DNA of 64,000 nt from Nitrosovibrio sp. Nv4 (GCF_900215485.1 NZ_OCMZ01000002.1:1054001-1118000); one strand, 5' to 3'; shown: positions 17,936 through 27,483, counted from the stretch's first letter. Notes: generated by a model from the sequence alone, not told the origin. Translations and numbers: made by a program.

Positions 17936-18318
17936 AATGCGTGTTTCGGCAATTGATCGACGGTGAGGGAGTAAGGGTTGCTCCGGTCCAGATTGTGAGA
18001 GTAAGGATTTAGTGGGGTGCGGCACTCAACCGGCAGTCGCAACAACTGTTGTGTCTGCTCACCCTGTTTCACCATTTCATTCCGGAACGATTCGGTGGCC
18101 GCAACCCCTTTGCGCGACTCATTGGCTGTGTTGATCATGAGCATTGGCATCCAGGCAATGGCGCAGGCAAAACTATCGGTTTCCTGCCCGGTGTTGTTGT
18201 CCACGCCACGAATTTGCACGTACCATGGGCAGCGATGCAACTCCTGCTCCCCATCCTTATTGACCTTGACCTCTTCGCACTTTGCCCCAAGTGGGCACTC
18301 CGCTTCTTTTACTTTCAT
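17932..18318 (-). CDS. Conserved-looking phage protein with Cys motif, 128 aa
   Basis: The N-terminal half has ECPLGAKCEEV and HRCPWYVQIRG cysteine pairs and FACAIAWMPMLMINTANESR, then a helix. I have the impression of a family that recurs in phages downstream of tail-fibre genes, but cannot name it. Start codon meets the stop of the collar/fibre gene. No catalytic motif is visible. Confidence 0.7.
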   Translation of the reverse strand: MKVKEAECPLGAKCEEVKVNKDGEQELHRCPWYVQIRGVDNNTGQETDSFACAIAWMPMLMINTANESRKGVAATESFRNEMVKQGEQTQQLLRLPVECRTPLNPYSHNLDRSNPYSLTVDQLPKHAL

Positions 18319-19214
18319 TAGTTTTTGCTCGCTATGATCATGTCAATGTATTGCACAGCCATGCTAATGGACGTGCCGGTGAATGTGTGGGTGTGGGAGC
18401 CGCCTCCTCCGGCGCTGTCGCTCGTAACCACCGCGCTAGACCCGTCGGAATTTCCTTTTCCTGGACTGCTTCCACCCCCGCTTAATCCGTAATGAGTGGT
18501 TGTGTGCGTATGCGCTGGTATCTGCGCTATAGTCAACGTAGTGCCCCCAACCGTGCCGGATACAGGGCGTACTCCGAACGTATCGGTAAAGGTGTTGGTT
18601 CCGCCCGACCCTCCACCTGCCCCACTTACAATTCTTAGCGCCTTGTTGTTATGTGTTGTTACCTGCGTCCACCCGGTGGGCGCGGCGGCTTGGAAAAAAA
18701 ACATAACCGTGCCCGTAGGTATAATCTCAGCGCTTGTAGCCACGCCCAACGTTGCCCGCATTGCTGCCGCGTCCGCATCGTCCAGAAGAGCGCGCGCAGC
18801 GGCCGTCAAATCAGCTACAGAAGCAGTCCCCGATCCAGTAAAGTAAGGTAATTTGTCAGCGGCAGAAGCGAGTCCGCCTAAAGCAATCAGATTCGCATTC
18901 GACAGCGATTCTTCCAACGCGATATTGCAGAGCCCGGCAACGAAATAATCCCCCGCACTCCACGTTCGCGCAGTCGTTCCATCCAGCCCGCGCCCACCTA
19001 CGGCAATGGTCATTGCATCGGTCGAACGAGCCTCAATCTTCACTACCTCACGGTTACCGGAAGCGTCTTTGAAGATTCCGTAGAAGTAGTCTCCGGCGGC
19101 TAAGCTAGGAAAGAGCAGACCTTTGCCGGCTTCGACTGTGAAACTTAGACCGGTTGTGCCGCTGGGTGCTGAGCCTACGATTGCTTTACCGAAATTGGAA
19201 AACTTAAGTCCCAT
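18318..19214 (-). CDS. Tail collar/fibre protein, 298 aa
   Basis: The N-terminal domain (about residues 1-100) probably docks on the tail. The C-terminal domain from about residue 165 has the signature of phage tail-collar fibres: [15 protein letters not shown], then [15 protein letters not shown] and a second HTHTFTG, and the hydrophobic end [12 protein letters not shown]. The His-Thr-His pairs coordinate metal in trimeric fibre tips in characterised relatives. It would contact the host surface. Confidence 0.85.
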   Translation of the reverse strand: MGLKFSNFGKAIVGSAPSGTTGLSFTVEAGKGLLFPSLAAGDYFYGIFKDASGNREVVKIEARSTDAMTIAVGGRGLDGTTARTWSAGDYFVAGLCNIALEESLSNANLIALGGLASAADKLPYFTGSGTASVADLTAAARALLDDADAAAMRATLGVATSAEIIPTGTVMFFFQAAAPTGWTQVTTHNNKALRIVSGAGGGSGGTNTFTDTFGVRPVSGTVGGTTLTIAQIPAHTHTTTHYGLSGGGSSPGKGNSDGSSAVVTSDSAGGGGSHTHTFTGTSISMAVQYIDMIIASKN

Positions 19215-19217
19215 GTA

Positions 19218-19838
19218 TTAACCCCTTCTCAAGATCGATGTTTGCAGCGGCGATCTTGTGTAATTTCTGGCCGCGCGCATCCCGGCAGCAGCCGTCTTAA
19301 TCGTGAATTGCTGCGCGTGATAGGCAGCAAGCTGCGCGCTACTGTACGGCTTCTTGGGCGATAGCATCAGCCTCGACAGAGCCCCATGAACAATCGCCTC
19401 GCGGTATTCGTTGAACAGCAGATCATCAACGCCTGTTGCGTCAACCGAAGGTTTGAGCGCGACAATCATGGTCAGCGTTCCGGAAACGTCAGGCTCAGGC
19501 ACGAGCGTGAGCGATGTAGCGCCTCCCATGATGTATTCTGGCGTACCGGTTTCGTTGCGCCAGTCGGCAATGTGAATTCCAGACTCGCCGGTTATCCGTA
19601 ACTCGTCGTCATCGAACTGTGCGTAAGTGATCGTGTGGATTACGGCTTGAGCAGGAGGAACAAATGCATATGAGGCGGTACCGCTCGTTACCGCTATGTC
19701 GCCGTGGGTTGCTTTGTATGCTAGAGACTGCTCGCAGAACGTGATCGCGGATTGGCGTAGGGCTATGTCAGCGGCGGCAAACGGACAGCCAGGGACGTCA
19801 GGAATAATCAGATCGTAGAATTCGCTCCATAACTTCAT
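19218..19838 (-). CDS. Head-tail/tail adaptor-like protein, 206 aa
   Basis: The N terminus MKLWSEFYDLIIPDVPGCPF followed by a helix with LRQSAITFCEQSLAYKA is a beginning often seen in podovirus-type adaptor or tail tubular A-like proteins, and the rest is beta-rich. It lies between the DUF6682-type adaptor and the collar fibre, the expected place for a protein joining portal ring and nozzle. No direct proof of the role. Confidence 0.65.
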   Translation of the reverse strand: MKLWSEFYDLIIPDVPGCPFAAADIALRQSAITFCEQSLAYKATHGDIAVTSGTASYAFVPPAQAVIHTITYAQFDDDELRITGESGIHIADWRNETGTPEYIMGGATSLTLVPEPDVSGTLTMIVALKPSVDATGVDDLLFNEYREAIVHGALSRLMLSPKKPYSSAQLAAYHAQQFTIKTAAAGMRAARNYTRSPLQTSILRRG

Positions 19839-19839
19839 A

Positions 19840-19995
19840 TCAATCCACCTGACCCTTAAATGATCCCACTATCAAGGCAGCGATTAACAAAAACCAGCCC
19901 CACCCATCCACTTGCTTATAAATCAGGAATGCCGCCATACCCATGATTGATACAGGCACAGAGCAGATAACAATGGTCTGGATCAATTCCTTCAT
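19840..19995 (-). CDS. Small membrane protein, 51 aa
   Basis: Starting at ATG 19995, overlapping the stop of the adaptor gene, the frame encodes two hydrophobic segments: LIQTIVICSVPVSIMGMAAF and WFLLIAALIVGSF, joined by a short loop with YKQVDGWG. It is too short for a family assignment. Tight coupling with both neighbours supports it as a gene. Confidence 0.6.
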   Translation of the reverse strand: MKELIQTIVICSVPVSIMGMAAFLIYKQVDGWGWFLLIAALIVGSFKGQVD

Positions 19996-20324
19996 ACTGG
20001 TGCCTCCGCTCCGAATAGTTGAGCGAATGCTGCAGCTCTGCCTGAGTTTGTGTGCTCATCGTCTGCGAGTTCAGCCCTTGCTACGACATAATCTGCAAGC
20101 GTCTGAACATACTCAGCATCCAGCGGAAACGCATCTCCCAGCAAAGCCTCTCCGGTTGGGAGGCTCGAATACTGCCCCACGAACAAATCCGGCCTGCGCT
20201 TGGTGACAGCAAGAACGCCATGATTGGCGTAAGCAAGCAAATTAACGTCCGTGTACCGGGCTTTATCGGAATCGTTGAGCGGGATCCTGGCCAGGTCCAC
20301 CACGCTTTGGTAGGTGAACGCCAT
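19992..20324 (-). CDS. DUF6682-like phage adaptor protein
   Basis: The 110-residue protein matches a small helical family of phage head-tail adaptors: YQSVVDLARIPLNDSDKARY, then a helix ending RRPDLFVG, then AFPLDAEYVQTLADYVVARA and DDEHTNSGRAAAFAQLFG. It likely forms a ring under the portal. Start and stop overlap with the neighbours in the usual ATGA manner. Confidence 0.75.
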   Translation of the reverse strand: MAFTYQSVVDLARIPLNDSDKARYTDVNLLAYANHGVLAVTKRRPDLFVGQYSSLPTGEALLGDAFPLDAEYVQTLADYVVARAELADDEHTNSGRAAAFAQLFGAEAPV

Positions 20325-20740
20325 CAGTTATCCGTCTCATGTTTACCGAACAGCGCAATGACTCTGTGCCGGATCGTTTCTTCGTTCTTGCGCTTATCCA
20401 GCCGCTCGTTGTATTTCGTTTCAGCGAATTTGATCAGAGCGTCCTTGTCCATGGCATGGAAGTCGACTACAGGAAGTGGCTCTTCCACAGCCTTTTCTTC
20501 AGTCGACAGGCCTATTTCTTCGGCTTGCGTCGACGTAGTGTCGACATCTTTTTTTTCTGTGTTATCAGGCTCTTGATTTGAGTCGACGTTATCCACCGGC
20601 GTCCATGTGTCGACGTAGACCAACAGTCTTTCAGCAACCTCTGCGCTTACATTGCGCACTTGCCCGGGCTCCCAACGCAGCCCTACGCCGCGTATGCTGT
20701 CTACCTTTACGCCTTGGGCTATATATTTAACTTGTGGCAT
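20324..20740 (-). CDS. Hypothetical structural-region protein, 138 aa
   Basis: The first about 50 residues (VKYIAQGVKVDSIRG ... GQVRNVSAEVAERLL) look like a small beta domain common at the N terminus of several phage head and appendage proteins. An acidic, low-complexity linker follows (about residues 58-92), then a helical C terminus with basic residues. The ATG at 20740 was chosen over a GTG further upstream. Function not recognised. Confidence 0.65.
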   Translation of the reverse strand: MPQVKYIAQGVKVDSIRGVGLRWEPGQVRNVSAEVAERLLVYVDTWTPVDNVDSNQEPDNTEKKDVDTTSTQAEEIGLSTEEKAVEEPLPVVDFHAMDKDALIKFAETKYNERLDKRKNEETIRHRVIALFGKHETDN

Positions 20741-20749
20741 TTGCACTCC

Positions 20750-20778
20750 AAAAAAAGGGCAACCCCGAAGAGTTGCCC
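20750..20778 (-). terminator. Intrinsic terminator after capsid/decoration genes
   Basis: Read leftward, GGGCAAC pairs perfectly with GTTGCCC over an eight-base loop and is followed by seven T residues. It sits 19 bases after the decoration-protein stop. Confidence 0.9.
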
Positions 20779-20796
20779 CACCGCTTCAAAGGAAAC

Positions 20797-21243
20797 TTAC
20801 TTGACGCCGGTCGCTTCGCCGGTTGCTATTGCCGTAACCTTGCCCGATGCGAACGTTGCGGCGGCGGCTGTCAGAGTCACTGTTACCCACACATCCTTTT
20901 CGAACTTCACCGGCTGGAAATTCATCGACGTGCGAGCGGCGCTCCGCAGGATCGTGCTGCCAGCAGCGACGAAATAATCATCGTCAGCGGTAGGCCCATC
21001 AGTCGAATTCACCGGCTCGTAGCCGATCTTGCAGGCCATAAGAGGCGTTGCGTTGCTGTCCAGGTCATCATTCACGATTTCCAGGCCAGTCAAAGTCATT
21101 CCAGCAGGAATGCGAAGTGGTTTGTACACATCAGCCAATGCGCCAGCGGTCGGCGTAACCGAGCCCCAGGCCAGTGCCATGTTTCCATACCCGCCCATGT
21201 GCATGGGTTTGGTATTCAAGTCTGTTGCGCTAAATGTAGCCAT
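20797..21243 (-). CDS. Probable capsid decoration/cement protein
   Basis: The 148-residue protein is beta-rich with HMGGYGNMALAWGSV near the start, followed by IPAGMTLTGLEIVNDDLD and strands ending in VWVTVTLTAAAATF. Small beta proteins encoded directly after the major capsid gene usually decorate or cement the head. An intrinsic terminator follows, as expected for the end of a highly expressed capsid unit. Family not named with certainty. Confidence 0.7.
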   Translation of the reverse strand: MATFSATDLNTKPMHMGGYGNMALAWGSVTPTAGALADVYKPLRIPAGMTLTGLEIVNDDLDSNATPLMACKIGYEPVNSTDGPTADDDYFVAAGSTILRSAARTSMNFQPVKFEKDVWVTVTLTAAAATFASGKVTAIATGEATGVK

Positions 21244-21308
21244 TGATAAAACTCCTTGCGAATTAAGGGACTAGCGGGCTATGAAAGCCCCGCTTATGTC
21301 ATTTCAGG

Positions 21309-22580
21309 TTAGAGAGGGACGGCCGAGTCAACCGCTATCACGCCGAAGTCTGTCGGAACCTTGGAACCGGTGCCGTCGTCGATGGAGAAGCGGGTTTTCA
21401 TGTGGCCGCAAACCTTCTCGCCCATGACTTCCAGATTGCTCTCGAAGTTGTACCAGTGCTCTTTCCAGCCGAACTGCATGCCGCTGGTCTTGGTCTTGCC
21501 GTAGGCGATACCCAAGGCTTGCGCGCCAAGCAACAGGCCGCGCTCTACCCCGTAACCGGCGCCGATAGAAGCATTCACAGTCTGATCGGTTTCAGTGGCG
21601 GTTGCGGCATTGGCCGAAGTGATGATCTTCGTGGACTCGCTCGGGGCAAAGCGCACGGCACGCTCGTTCTTCACCACCAGGATGCCGTTCCACATTCCAA
21701 CTTCGCCGGCAAACAGCGGATGGCGAGTGTCGAAATAAGCGGCACGGTTCACGGCGTTTTGCTGGAAAGCGCGGAGAGACCCTTCGCTCAGCAGAATCGA
21801 GTATTGATTCGGCGTTGCGAGGAATACCCACATTTTCGAGGTTTGCGAGGCCTTGTCACCGGCGAGTTTGATGGATTGCAGAGGCTGATCCATATCGTCG
21901 ATGAGCTTGCGCAATCCGTCCAGGTGAGCAAGCTTCAGCGCATCGGTAGATACGATGGAGCCCAATTGCTGGCCACCTTGCGTAAGGTTCGCGCCGTTCA
22001 CCACATAATGCCGGTTGTAGGTAGGGGCCTTAACCGAGTTAACCATGATCGAGCCGAAGTTCGATGCGCTTTGGAGAGGGATAACCCAATCCGTACCAAT
22101 TTGCGATCCCCGGGCACCAGCCAGATGCACGAGCACTTGCTGGGAGTTCAGCCGCGGAAAATAACCAGACAACTGAGCAAGAGCAATCTCGCGCAGATTG
22201 TGCTTCGTGCGTTGCTGCGACATCGAGCCGCCAGCGTCAATGACCTTGCTGGACAAGTCGATCTTGATTTCCATCGAAGAAAACGAGAGCGCGCTGCCGC
22301 GGCCTTCGCGGTTTACATCTCCCATCAGGGGTTCGCCGCTGATCGTATCAACCAAGTCGAGAGATACAACGTCGCCTGCGCTCTTCATCAGGTTGTCGAT
22401 GCGCACGATCGGCATGCCGGCATGAGTCTGCCCGGCTACCATTTCCATCCCTGAGCTCGGTTCAATCGCCCCGACCAACTGATCGATCGCGGTGGAGCCT
22501 TTCAGCGTATTGGCAAACAGCGCCGCGCTATAGTGTTTTACTGCTAACGAACTTCCGCTCGCTACGTTTGTTTCAGCCAT
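21309..22580 (-). CDS. Major capsid protein, N4-gp56 family
   Basis: The 423-residue protein has the features of the N4-gp56-type HK97-fold capsid proteins: an N-terminal helix with KHYSAALFANTLKGSTAIDQ, then GDVVSLDLVDTISGEPLMGD, the helix MSQQRTKHNLREIALAQLSG, and late sequence with SPRF-like strand GYGVERGLLLGAQALGIAYG and WKEHWYNFESN. It forms the icosahedral shell. The scaffold gene precedes it and a decoration gene follows, the classic head order. Confidence 0.9.
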   Translation of the reverse strand: MAETNVASGSSLAVKHYSAALFANTLKGSTAIDQLVGAIEPSSGMEMVAGQTHAGMPIVRIDNLMKSAGDVVSLDLVDTISGEPLMGDVNREGRGSALSFSSMEIKIDLSSKVIDAGGSMSQQRTKHNLREIALAQLSGYFPRLNSQQVLVHLAGARGSQIGTDWVIPLQSASNFGSIMVNSVKAPTYNRHYVVNGANLTQGGQQLGSIVSTDALKLAHLDGLRKLIDDMDQPLQSIKLAGDKASQTSKMWVFLATPNQYSILLSEGSLRAFQQNAVNRAAYFDTRHPLFAGEVGMWNGILVVKNERAVRFAPSESTKIITSANAATATETDQTVNASIGAGYGVERGLLLGAQALGIAYGKTKTSGMQFGWKEHWYNFESNLEVMGEKVCGHMKTRFSIDDGTGSKVPTDFGVIAVDSAVPL

Positions 22581-22591
22581 TTCAAATTTCC

Positions 22592-23527
22592 TTAATCAAA
22601 TTCGGCTCTCAGGGCGCGCGCTTTATGTTCCGGCATGCTGGTGAGCTTCTTGACGAGTTCCAGAGGACTCAGGTTCTCAAGTTGCTCACTTTCGGATGCA
22701 GGATTTGCGCCGCCTTGAATATCCGATAGGGTTGTGGGTTTCTTCGCCGGTGCAGCGTCAAGCTTGGCTTTCGCCTTGACTTTGATCTGCTCCGGCTCAT
22801 CTGCTTTTTTCGGTGCGGAGGCGTCAGGCATAATGGCGCGCACCCGGCGGGCGACTTCCTCGAATCGTTCAGCGTATGGCTTGCTCGCCCACTTGCTGGC
22901 GGTTCTCAGAATCTCGTCCTGCTTAAGCGCTTCGTCCCAGGCTTCCGGATCGTTGCTCTCCCAATGTGTCAAGTCAGGGTTATTGTCCTTGGCTTCGGCA
23001 ACCTGTTCGGCAACGCTCAATTGCTTCACGCGCTCGGATTCCTCCTTTTCGCGTTTCAACTCTTGCAGCGTCTTTTCCAGCTTTTCGCCTTGCTCTCGGC
23101 TTCCTTTGAGAACTGAGGTAATCACTTCGTGGAGTTCCGGCATGTTTTCCTTGATGTTCTCAAGGTGCGCGGCTATGGCATCATCTACCTTCGCCTCATC
23201 CTTGCCAGTCTTGGCCTCATCCTTAGCCTTCAGCAGTTCGTCCAGTTTGCCTTTGGCATCCTCGAGTTCCTGCCTGAGCGTAGAATTCTCCACCCGCAAT
23301 TCCTTGTGCTTCTCGTAGGGAATAATCCCTTTGCCGCTCTTGTTCAGAACGACCGGCACATCTTCGCCCGCGCCGTTAGCCGCGCTATCCACTTCCTGTT
23401 CGGGCTCATCCTTTGCCGCTTGCTTGCCTAGAATCTCCTCGATTTTGCTGGGGTCGTTCTCCAGTTCCTCGATTTGTTCCGGCGTGAGATTTGCTATTTG
23501 CTCATCCGTAAGTTGATCTACTTCCAT
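22592..23527 (-). CDS. Capsid scaffolding protein
   Basis: The product (311 aa from ATG 23527, which has GGAG nine bases upstream) is strongly charged and helical, with a long coiled coil at about residues 75-190, an acidic N terminus (DQLTDEQIANLTPEQIEELE), and a basic C-terminal helix ending PEHKARALRAEFD that would contact the coat protein. It is next to the capsid gene. Such proteins direct shell assembly and leave before packaging. Confidence 0.85.
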   Translation of the reverse strand: MEVDQLTDEQIANLTPEQIEELENDPSKIEEILGKQAAKDEPEQEVDSAANGAGEDVPVVLNKSGKGIIPYEKHKELRVENSTLRQELEDAKGKLDELLKAKDEAKTGKDEAKVDDAIAAHLENIKENMPELHEVITSVLKGSREQGEKLEKTLQELKREKEESERVKQLSVAEQVAEAKDNNPDLTHWESNDPEAWDEALKQDEILRTASKWASKPYAERFEEVARRVRAIMPDASAPKKADEPEQIKVKAKAKLDAAPAKKPTTLSDIQGGANPASESEQLENLSPLELVKKLTSMPEHKARALRAEFD

Positions 23528-23660
23528 TGCCTTCATCTCCACTTCTTAACGCAGTGAGCGCGCCCTTTCGGGGTTAATAAAAGACTGCGGTATCGCCGTT
23601 AGCGCGTGAAACTATCAACAGTTATTCGAAGATTTCGAGTAACTGAAGTTGATACCCATT

Positions 23661-23690
23661 AAAAAAGCCGCCCGAGTTTCCAGGGGCGGC
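23661..23690 (-). terminator. Intrinsic terminator upstream of scaffold gene
   Basis: Read leftward, GCCGCCCC pairs with GGGCGGC around an eight-base loop, followed by six T residues. It ends the unit containing the glycosidase-like gene, 27 bases after that stop. The 130 bases between this hairpin and the scaffold start hold no gene and may contain a promoter. Confidence 0.85.
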
Positions 23691-23716
23691 TTAGTGTGTT
23701 GATATTTAAGTAATTC

Positions 23717-24679
23717 TTATCCGATAATAGCCATAGCGTTTTTGGCTGCGGCCCACCAATTACCCGACGCTCCGCCCCAATTGAGCCAAACTGTAATGTC
23801 AGCTCCGCGCAGAGCCGTAGTTCTTGCGTTTTCCAGCATCCTTTCGGTTACGCCCGAATCATCCTCCCCGACGCTCATGTAATCGACGCACATGATCGTT
23901 TTGGCGGCCATCGGGAAGGCTGTCGCAACCGGCGGTATTCCTGACTGCATATCAGGTATTCGGTGCGTGTCAGAGAGACCGGCATACATTCCCTGCCCGA
24001 TAGACCAGTTAAGCTCGGCCACGACCTCCGCGTCTTCGCTCCCATCGCAATAGTTATAGAAGGGATAAATCTCCTTACCGGGGAAGCAGCTCTGAATGTG
24101 TAAGCACATCTCGCGATGAGCGTCTCTAATCTGCCCTGTCGTCAACCCGGCAACAGGCCATAGCTCGCCAAATCCCCATGCGGATTCGTCAGGGCCAATA
24201 CCCTGAAGGGCCGAGTGGTTTCCGACTGCTGCCGCCATCGCTGTAATCAACGCTTTGTAACGCGCCATTACATTCGGATTGTCTAGCCGCGGAGACCATG
24301 CGCTGAATCTGTTTATCCGTAATCCACCTGTTGTTGCATCACCCCCGTAGGTGACTTCATCGTTCAGAATATACGCTGGCAAAGGCTTCGGCTTGGCGGC
24401 GGAAACGGTTTTCGTGAAGATTCGAACGATTACCTTTTTTCCGTATGTAGCCGCGTAATTAAGGGTCGTCGTTAACGCCGAGAAGTCGTAAACGCCTTCC
24501 GCTGTCTCCATCGCTACCCACGAGCAGGGATATAAAATGCCTTCCGTATCCAAGACGCACTGATGATGCCAACTCAGAGATGAGCTCATCGCAACGTCGT
24601 AAGAATCCGGGAGCATCCAGTTTTCGTGATGGCCAGCGAAAGGCGCTACCGGAGCGAGATTGACGACCAACAAACTCAT
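23717..24679 (-). CDS. Putative glycoside hydrolase-like virion protein
   Basis: The 320-residue sequence looks like a TIM-barrel glycosidase: WHHQCVLDTEGILYPCSWVA, then a strand KKVIVRIFTKTV, the segment ALQGIGPDESAWGFGELWP with candidate acidic catalytic residues, then YPFYNYCDGSED and VWLNWGGASGNWW. It may degrade a surface polysaccharide. The start overlaps the stop of the preceding beta-rich protein, so the two are probably a tail-spike base and its enzyme. The catalytic pair is not proven. Confidence 0.6.
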   Translation of the reverse strand: MSLLVVNLAPVAPFAGHHENWMLPDSYDVAMSSSLSWHHQCVLDTEGILYPCSWVAMETAEGVYDFSALTTTLNYAATYGKKVIVRIFTKTVSAAKPKPLPAYILNDEVTYGGDATTGGLRINRFSAWSPRLDNPNVMARYKALITAMAAAVGNHSALQGIGPDESAWGFGELWPVAGLTTGQIRDAHREMCLHIQSCFPGKEIYPFYNYCDGSEDAEVVAELNWSIGQGMYAGLSDTHRIPDMQSGIPPVATAFPMAAKTIMCVDYMSVGEDDSGVTERMLENARTTALRGADITVWLNWGGASGNWWAAAKNAMAIIG

Positions 24680-25434
24680 ATCGATTCGAGAATCACTGAG
24701 TAACTGATCAAGTCAAAGGAATCCAAGGCGCTCGCGGTCGCCACGCCGATTGAAACTGTCATAGCCGCGTCAGTATTGATATTGGTAGTTAGATCAGACG
24801 CTGCACCAGTCGTTTGCTGCTGTGGAGCAAGCCACGCGGTAGTACATGCTGTGGTCGCAGTTGCAACAACCAGCTCTGCATCTGCCCTGTTCTGCTGTAG
24901 GTTCGTGGCCGTTAGGCTCAGGAAATACGCCCTTGGGTCAGCGGAAGTCCCGGCAGTGCCGATATAGATAGTCGCCGTGGCTGCAGCTGTTGCTCCGCGG
25001 CGATAGAATAAAGCGCGCAGCCGAAGCGCTGAATGCCCTGGGATAAGCATCTTGGCAGGGATGACAAGAGAGCCGAATCCACCGCTCAGGTTGAATAGAG
25101 CATCGGCTGATCCTGTAATGGTGGCTACTGGAGCCGCTATCGATCCCTGCTTGCCGGCCAGTTTTACTTGACCATTAAGCGGCATCCATCCCGCCGAGGT
25201 CGCCTTCCAGAAAGATCCCGCTTCACCCCCAACATCTGAGATATTGATGACCGTACCGACCGCAGTAACGGAGTAATTCGGGCGCGTATTCCAAGTGTAA
25301 GTCAGTACTAGAGGTAGAGATTCCGCCTCTGCCGCAGATACAAGTTGCGACTCGATCTCAGAGGAAAAATTAACGACATCGCCGGCGCCATAACGAACGC
25401 CCGCTACTGTTTTTGCTTCCAATAATCGAATCAT
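24676..25434 (-). CDS. Virion appendage protein, 252 aa
   Basis: The N terminus (LLEAKTVAGVRYGAGDVVNFSS) resembles the small beta head-binding domain also seen at the start of the protein at 20324-20740. The rest is beta-rich and Ala/Thr-rich with LRLRALFYRRGATAAA and DSFDLISYSVILES. It is coupled to the glycosidase-like gene. Together they appear to be a host-recognition cassette placed between portal and scaffold. Confidence 0.6.
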   Translation of the reverse strand: MIRLLEAKTVAGVRYGAGDVVNFSSEIESQLVSAAEAESLPLVLTYTWNTRPNYSVTAVGTVINISDVGGEAGSFWKATSAGWMPLNGQVKLAGKQGSIAAPVATITGSADALFNLSGGFGSLVIPAKMLIPGHSALRLRALFYRRGATAAATATIYIGTAGTSADPRAYFLSLTATNLQQNRADAELVVATATTACTTAWLAPQQQTTGAASDLTTNINTDAAMTVSIGVATASALDSFDLISYSVILESI

Positions 25435-25455
25435 GTCTGTCCTTCGTATTTTTGT

Positions 25456-27483
25456 TTAAATATGCGCGCTATCTATATGCTTTGACACTATTTCCTCTGC
25501 TTTAAGCCTGGAGTTAATGTCCAGTTCCCGCGCTTTCAGTTCCGCGTCAACGTCGATCTTCTTATCCTTGAGTTCAAGATCCTGTTCTTTGATGTCCAAC
25601 TCGCGGGATCTGTCGGATAGTTGCTGCTGAGTCTTGGTCAACTCGCCCCGCAATCCTTGGATAACTTGATCCCGCTGCTGTATCTCAACCTGCGCCTGCT
25701 GCTGCATGGCCTGCATTTGCTGATCAGACTCAGCGATGCCCGCTACTTGCCGCAGTTGATCAGCAAGCTCATGACGATTCGGCACATCGGACAGTTCGAG
25801 CATTACCGGATAGAGCACAGCCTGGAACTGAGGCGGCGCTGCCTGCACGATCTGACTCATCGCCTGCAGTTGTTGCGCCCTGAACGTCGGAGTAGCGGGA
25901 ATGTCCTCAAGCACGACCTTGACCGCCGCGCTCGCGATGTCGTTCTCTACCGTTCCATCGTCCAACTTGCGATTAAAGTAGATGGTCTTTTGCTTTGCTC
26001 CCTGCTTAACAGCGATAGCCGTAGGCCTGCCGATCATCTCTTGCTTGATTAATGCCAGCAGTTGCTCGCCTACCATCCGCCGGGCATAACGGAAATTGTC
26101 GTTCGGCTCAGCCAGTACCGTGGATCCCTGCTCGACCAAATTATTGATTGCAACGCCGCTGGTCGCCGAAGAATCAGCCCCGAGCATGGCGCGGTAGATG
26201 CCGCCAACCTCTTCAATCCGTTTCTTGCGCTCTTGGACCAATTGGAACACTTGAGCCGCAAGAGCGTGTTCCCGGGTGACTCTAAAGCCGTTCGCGTTGC
26301 GCCGTTGCGAATTCAACACAGTCATCGACCTCAGACTGCTCATGTTCTGCGCGACTTCCTGATACGTGTTTTGAGACAGGTCCAGCGCGTCGTTATCGAC
26401 CTCTACCTTGACCGAATTCAGGACTTCATAAAGCAGAATATCCAGATCAATGATCTGATCCTGCGGCCCGCGCATATCGCGAATCAGGCCGTAAGGTGTG
26501 CGGCTTCTGTCTTTACGGAAGCACCAGAAAGGCACGTAGGGGAAATTGCTGTGTGGGAGAGGCGTAGGCACGTCCATCAATTTATGTGGCCCGAGCCATA
26601 TTGAGACACGCAATCTCGACAGCAGCGCCTTCTGGACCTGCACGAGCCCTTGAGCGACCGCCGCCTGGTGATATGGATTCTCCTCAACGTACTCTATGGA
26701 CTTGCCGTCAGGAAGCGCCAGAACGTGCGCATCTTCGTAATGCCGGTACCAGAGCTCAGACAAGCGCACCATGCCAGAAGATTGATTCAGGTAATCCTCT
26801 TGATTCCTTCCCCAGGTCTGCTCGATCTCGTACGCCCGAGCCATGTTCGTATCGCCACCGTCGTAAACGTCCAACGTGTTCCAGCGATTCCACGAGTTCC
26901 CGATCAACTGAGATTCTTCCGGAAACATGCGCAACGCCTGTTCTCGGTCTACCCATTTATCACGGCGCAAGTAACGCGCATCGGACAAGTCGGGTTCCCT
27001 GGCCGTCCAGTCCCAATGGATCTCGTTTCTATGTACTTCGCGGACCCGATACGGGTACTTCAGCGGATCGAATTCGCGTGATACTTCAACCCAGCCGATA
27101 CCGGAGCGAATCATGCTGGAATAGGCGTCGGACATTGCCCGATCAGCGCGGCTCTCGCTTTCTACTTCTTTGATCTTCGCGGACAGACCCTCGGCTATCT
27201 CGGCCTGCTGTTCATCGTCGGAGGTTACTTTATAATCGGTGCGTGAGCGCGCTTCAAGGCCCAGGACGGCGTTTATCGTCGGCTTGATCAGGTTGCTATC
27301 TTGCGGCGGAATTCCGGCATCCTTGAGGCGCTGGTTAACCTCGACGCTCGTCTGGGCGCCATCGTAGTAATCGCAATCGGTATCGGAGTCGAGGCGCCAC
27401 TTTGGAGAGTTTCTGATGTCGCGGCATATCTTGTCGTATGCGGAAACATCAATATCCTTGGTGATCGGGGCTTCAGTTGTCAT
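25456..27483 (-). CDS. Portal protein
   Basis: The 675-residue product has the size and order of a podovirus-type portal: an N-terminal part with AYDKICRDIRNSPKWRLDSD, central VEVSREFDPLKYPYRVREVH and FPYVPFWCFRKDRSRTPYGL, the wing/stem sequence SATSGVAINNLVEQGSTVLAE, and a long coiled-coil C terminus (about residues 590-675) rich in Gln, Glu and Lys. The dodecameric portal is the DNA gate and packaging dock. It lies downstream of the terminase large subunit gene. Confidence 0.9.
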   Translation of the reverse strand: MTTEAPITKDIDVSAYDKICRDIRNSPKWRLDSDTDCDYYDGAQTSVEVNQRLKDAGIPPQDSNLIKPTINAVLGLEARSRTDYKVTSDDEQQAEIAEGLSAKIKEVESESRADRAMSDAYSSMIRSGIGWVEVSREFDPLKYPYRVREVHRNEIHWDWTAREPDLSDARYLRRDKWVDREQALRMFPEESQLIGNSWNRWNTLDVYDGGDTNMARAYEIEQTWGRNQEDYLNQSSGMVRLSELWYRHYEDAHVLALPDGKSIEYVEENPYHQAAVAQGLVQVQKALLSRLRVSIWLGPHKLMDVPTPLPHSNFPYVPFWCFRKDRSRTPYGLIRDMRGPQDQIIDLDILLYEVLNSVKVEVDNDALDLSQNTYQEVAQNMSSLRSMTVLNSQRRNANGFRVTREHALAAQVFQLVQERKKRIEEVGGIYRAMLGADSSATSGVAINNLVEQGSTVLAEPNDNFRYARRMVGEQLLALIKQEMIGRPTAIAVKQGAKQKTIYFNRKLDDGTVENDIASAAVKVVLEDIPATPTFRAQQLQAMSQIVQAAPPQFQAVLYPVMLELSDVPNRHELADQLRQVAGIAESDQQMQAMQQQAQVEIQQRDQVIQGLRGELTKTQQQLSDRSRELDIKEQDLELKDKKIDVDAELKARELDINSRLKAEEIVSKHIDSAHI

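Noticed and set aside
21402-22454. 350-codon rightward open frame opposite the major capsid gene
   Set aside because: It exactly mirrors the capsid gene and has the composition of a complement-strand shadow.
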